This document shows positions 62,523 through 64,000 of a stretch of 64,000 nucleotides of DNA, in pieces. Source of the stretch: Marinobacter sp. F4206. GTDB lineage: Bacteria > Pseudomonadota > Gammaproteobacteria > Pseudomonadales > Oleiphilaceae. Both the position numbers and the translations under genes were made by a program. The stretch spans positions 558,001-622,000 of the forward strand of contig NZ_JAHXKI010000002.1 in the NCBI RefSeq assembly GCF_019392195.1, written 5' to 3'. The notes under the pieces were generated by a model. It saw only the letters and a program-made list of their open reading frames with translations. It made no database searches and was not told the origin of the DNA. Positions within the stretch are counted from its first letter, which is position 1; each line of letters begins with the position of its first letter.

Positions 62523-64000
62523 ATGTCCGACAACAAGAACGCACAGGGACAGCTTGAGTTCGACTACATTGTGGTGGGCGCCGGCTCTGCCGGCTGCCTG
62601 CTGGCGAACCGCCTGAGCGCCGACCCCGACAACCGGGTGCTGCTGATTGAAGCGGGTGGCCGCGACAACTACCACTGGATTCACATTCCCGTCGGTTACC
62701 TCTACTGCATCGATAATCCGCGCACCGACTGGTGTTTCCGGACCGATCCGACCCCGGGCCTGAATGGCCGCACACTGATCTACCCCCGGGGCAAAACCCT
62801 CGGGGGCTGCTCCAGCATCAACGGGATGCTGTACATTCGCGGGCAGGCCCGGGATTACGACCAGTGGGCCGACATAACCGGCGAGGACGCCTGGAACTGG
62901 GCCAACTGCCTGCCGGATTTCATGCGCCATGAAGATCATTACCGGTTGGACGACGGCGGCGATGCCGATCCGGAACACCGTAAATACCACGGCCATGGCG
63001 GGGAATGGCGCATTGAGCACCAGCGTCTGAAGTGGAAGATTCTGGAGGACTTTGCCGAGGCCTGCGTGCAGGCCGGCATTCCCCGCACCCGGGATTTCAA
63101 CCGGGGCGACAACGAGGGGGTCGACTACTTTGAGGTCAACCAGCGTTCCGGCTGGCGCTGGAATACCTCCAAAGCCTTCCTGCGGGACGCCGAGAAACGC
63201 CCCAATCTAACCCTGTGGCACTCCACCCATGTTCTGGGTCTGGAGATGAGTGGCGGCGCTGAGCCCCGGTGCACGGGCGTTCGGGTCGAGCGCCCCGGCG
63301 AAGGCGAGATCACTGCCCGGGCAAACCGGGAAGTCATCCTGTCCGCCGGTGCCATCGGCTCGCCCCAGTTGCTTCAGCTCTCGGGTATTGGCCCGGCCGA
63401 TCTCCTGAAAGCACACGACATACCGGTGGTCGCAGACCTTCCCGGCGTCGGCGAGAACCTGCAGGACCACCTGCAGATTCGTTCGGTCTACAAGGTCCAG
63501 GGCGCAACCACCCTGAACACCATGGCCAACTCGCTGATGGGCAAGGCCCGCATCGGCCTCGAATACCTGTTGACCCGATCCGGGCCCATGAGTATGGCGC
63601 CCTCCCAGCTGTGCCTGTTTACCCGCAGCTCGGAGGACTATGATTACGCCAACATCGAATACCACGTTCAGCCACTGAGCCTGGACGCCTTCGGACAGCC
63701 GCTGCACAATTTCCCGGCGATCACCGCCAGCGTGTGTAATCTCAACCCGACCAGCCGCGGCAGCGTGCGTATCCGAAGCAGGGATCCGAAAGAGGCGCCC
63801 TCCATCGCGCCCAATTACCTCAGCACTCCGGAAGACCGGAAGGTGGCGGCGGATTCGCTCCGGGTGACCCGTCGTATCGCTGAGCAGCAGGCCTTTGCCC
63901 AATATCAGCCAGAGGAGTTCAAGCCCGGCCTGCAATACCAGACCGATGACGAGCTGGCCAAATTGGCGGGGGACATCGGCACCACCATCTTTCACCCGGT
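62523..64000 (+). CDS. GMC-family oxidoreductase (choline dehydrogenase-like), 5' part
   Basis: The frame is open from the ATG at 62523 to the right edge (about 492 codons), so the C-terminus with the catalytic His is missing or nearly reached (GTTIFHP). The FAD motif is YIVVGAGSAGCLLANRLSA, with further GMC signatures PRGKTLGGCSSINGMLYIRG and ILSAGAIGSPQLLQLSGIGP. It oxidises an alcohol with FAD. Location after mmsA suggests an alcohol-to-aldehyde step in the same pathway, but the substrate is unknown. Confidence 0.9.
   Translation, partial: MSDNKNAQGQLEFDYIVVGAGSAGCLLANRLSADPDNRVLLIEAGGRDNYHWIHIPVGYLYCIDNPRTDWCFRTDPTPGLNGRTLIYPRGKTLGGCSSINGMLYIRGQARDYDQWADITGEDAWNWANCLPDFMRHEDHYRLDDGGDADPEHRKYHGHGGEWRIEHQRLKWKILEDFAEACVQAGIPRTRDFNRGDNEGVDYFEVNQRSGWRWNTSKAFLRDAEKRPNLTLWHSTHVLGLEMSGGAEPRCTGVRVERPGEGEITARANREVILSAGAIGSPQLLQLSGIGPADLLKAHDIPVVADLPGVGENLQDHLQIRSVYKVQGATTLNTMANSLMGKARIGLEYLLTRSGPMSMAPSQLCLFTRSSEDYDYANIEYHVQPLSLDAFGQPLHNFPAITASVCNLNPTSRGSVRIRSRDPKEAPSIAPNYLSTPEDRKVAADSLRVTRRIAEQQAFAQYQPEEFKPGLQYQTDDELAKLAGDIGTTIFHP

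Noticed and set aside
61012..62775. 587-codon open frame on the minus strand opposite mmsA
   Set aside because: It mirrors a strongly coding plus-strand gene in GC-rich DNA, has no ribosome site or recognisable motif, and runs into the next gene's antisense.

Overview
The window looks like chromosomal DNA of a marine gammaproteobacterium, most like Marinobacter. This is inferred from gene content and protein style (FadH, a six-gene Mrp antiporter operon, AstA, a PA0069-type radical SAM protein, PhoX, many fatty-acid CoA enzymes), not from a database search. It is dense and GC-rich, and nearly all of it is ordinary metabolism and envelope biology. I see no tRNA or rRNA gene, CRISPR array, integrase, transposase or prophage module. 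The first and last genes are cut by the window edges.

Layout. 1-12.3 kb: the end of an MFS transporter, small proteins, a methyl-accepting chemotaxis protein with an unusual C-terminal domain, a Tat-exported PhoX phosphatase, an acyl-CoA dehydrogenase diverging from a GlxA/AraC regulator, and fadH. 12.4-18.5 kb: a 37-codon ORF with its own promoter, then the translationally coupled mnhAB-C-D-E-F-G cation/proton antiporter operon. 18.5-26.3 kb: ppnP, an acyl-CoA ligase, dadA, a SUI1 factor, a DUF4136 lipoprotein, YigZ, and a CpxA/CpxR-like two-component system diverging from its likely target, a Spy/CpxP-like chaperone. 26.3-35 kb: a FemAB/GNAT-like protein, dodecin, a DUF3750 protein, AzlCD, leucine dehydrogenase, an NSS transporter and a sirtuin. 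35-45 kb: a spermidine-synthase-like protein, a DUF1415 protein, a YbiT-type ABC-F ATPase, parvulin, VanZ-like, M24 and MBL-fold proteins, DUF2059, a lytic transglycosylase-like protein and LysR. 45-54 kb: a long-chain acyl-CoA ligase, GST, an Lrp regulator diverging from astA-DUF1338, Pcm, an AbiTii-like protein and a TauE/SafE permease. 53-64 kb: a radical SAM protein, an L,D-transpeptidase cluster, Old Yellow Enzyme, a ZIP transporter, and a LysR regulator diverging from mmsA and a GMC oxidoreductase.

The most unusual structure is a family of three hairpin repeats (8799-8906, 36148-36252, 36873-36977). Each has a conserved 52-57 nt head between 24-28 bp perfectly complementary arms. Copies 2 and 3 are both 105 nt. 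Their heads differ at 2 of 57 positions, but their arms differ at 8 of 24 positions, and every arm change is matched on the opposite arm. That pattern fits selection for a folded RNA or single-stranded DNA, or arm-to-arm copying. These two copies sit in opposite orientation on either side of the DUF1415 gene. Other points worth a look are the AbiTii-like protein, several small ORFs with good ribosome binding sites, and an M24-family protein that appears to have lost its metal ligands.
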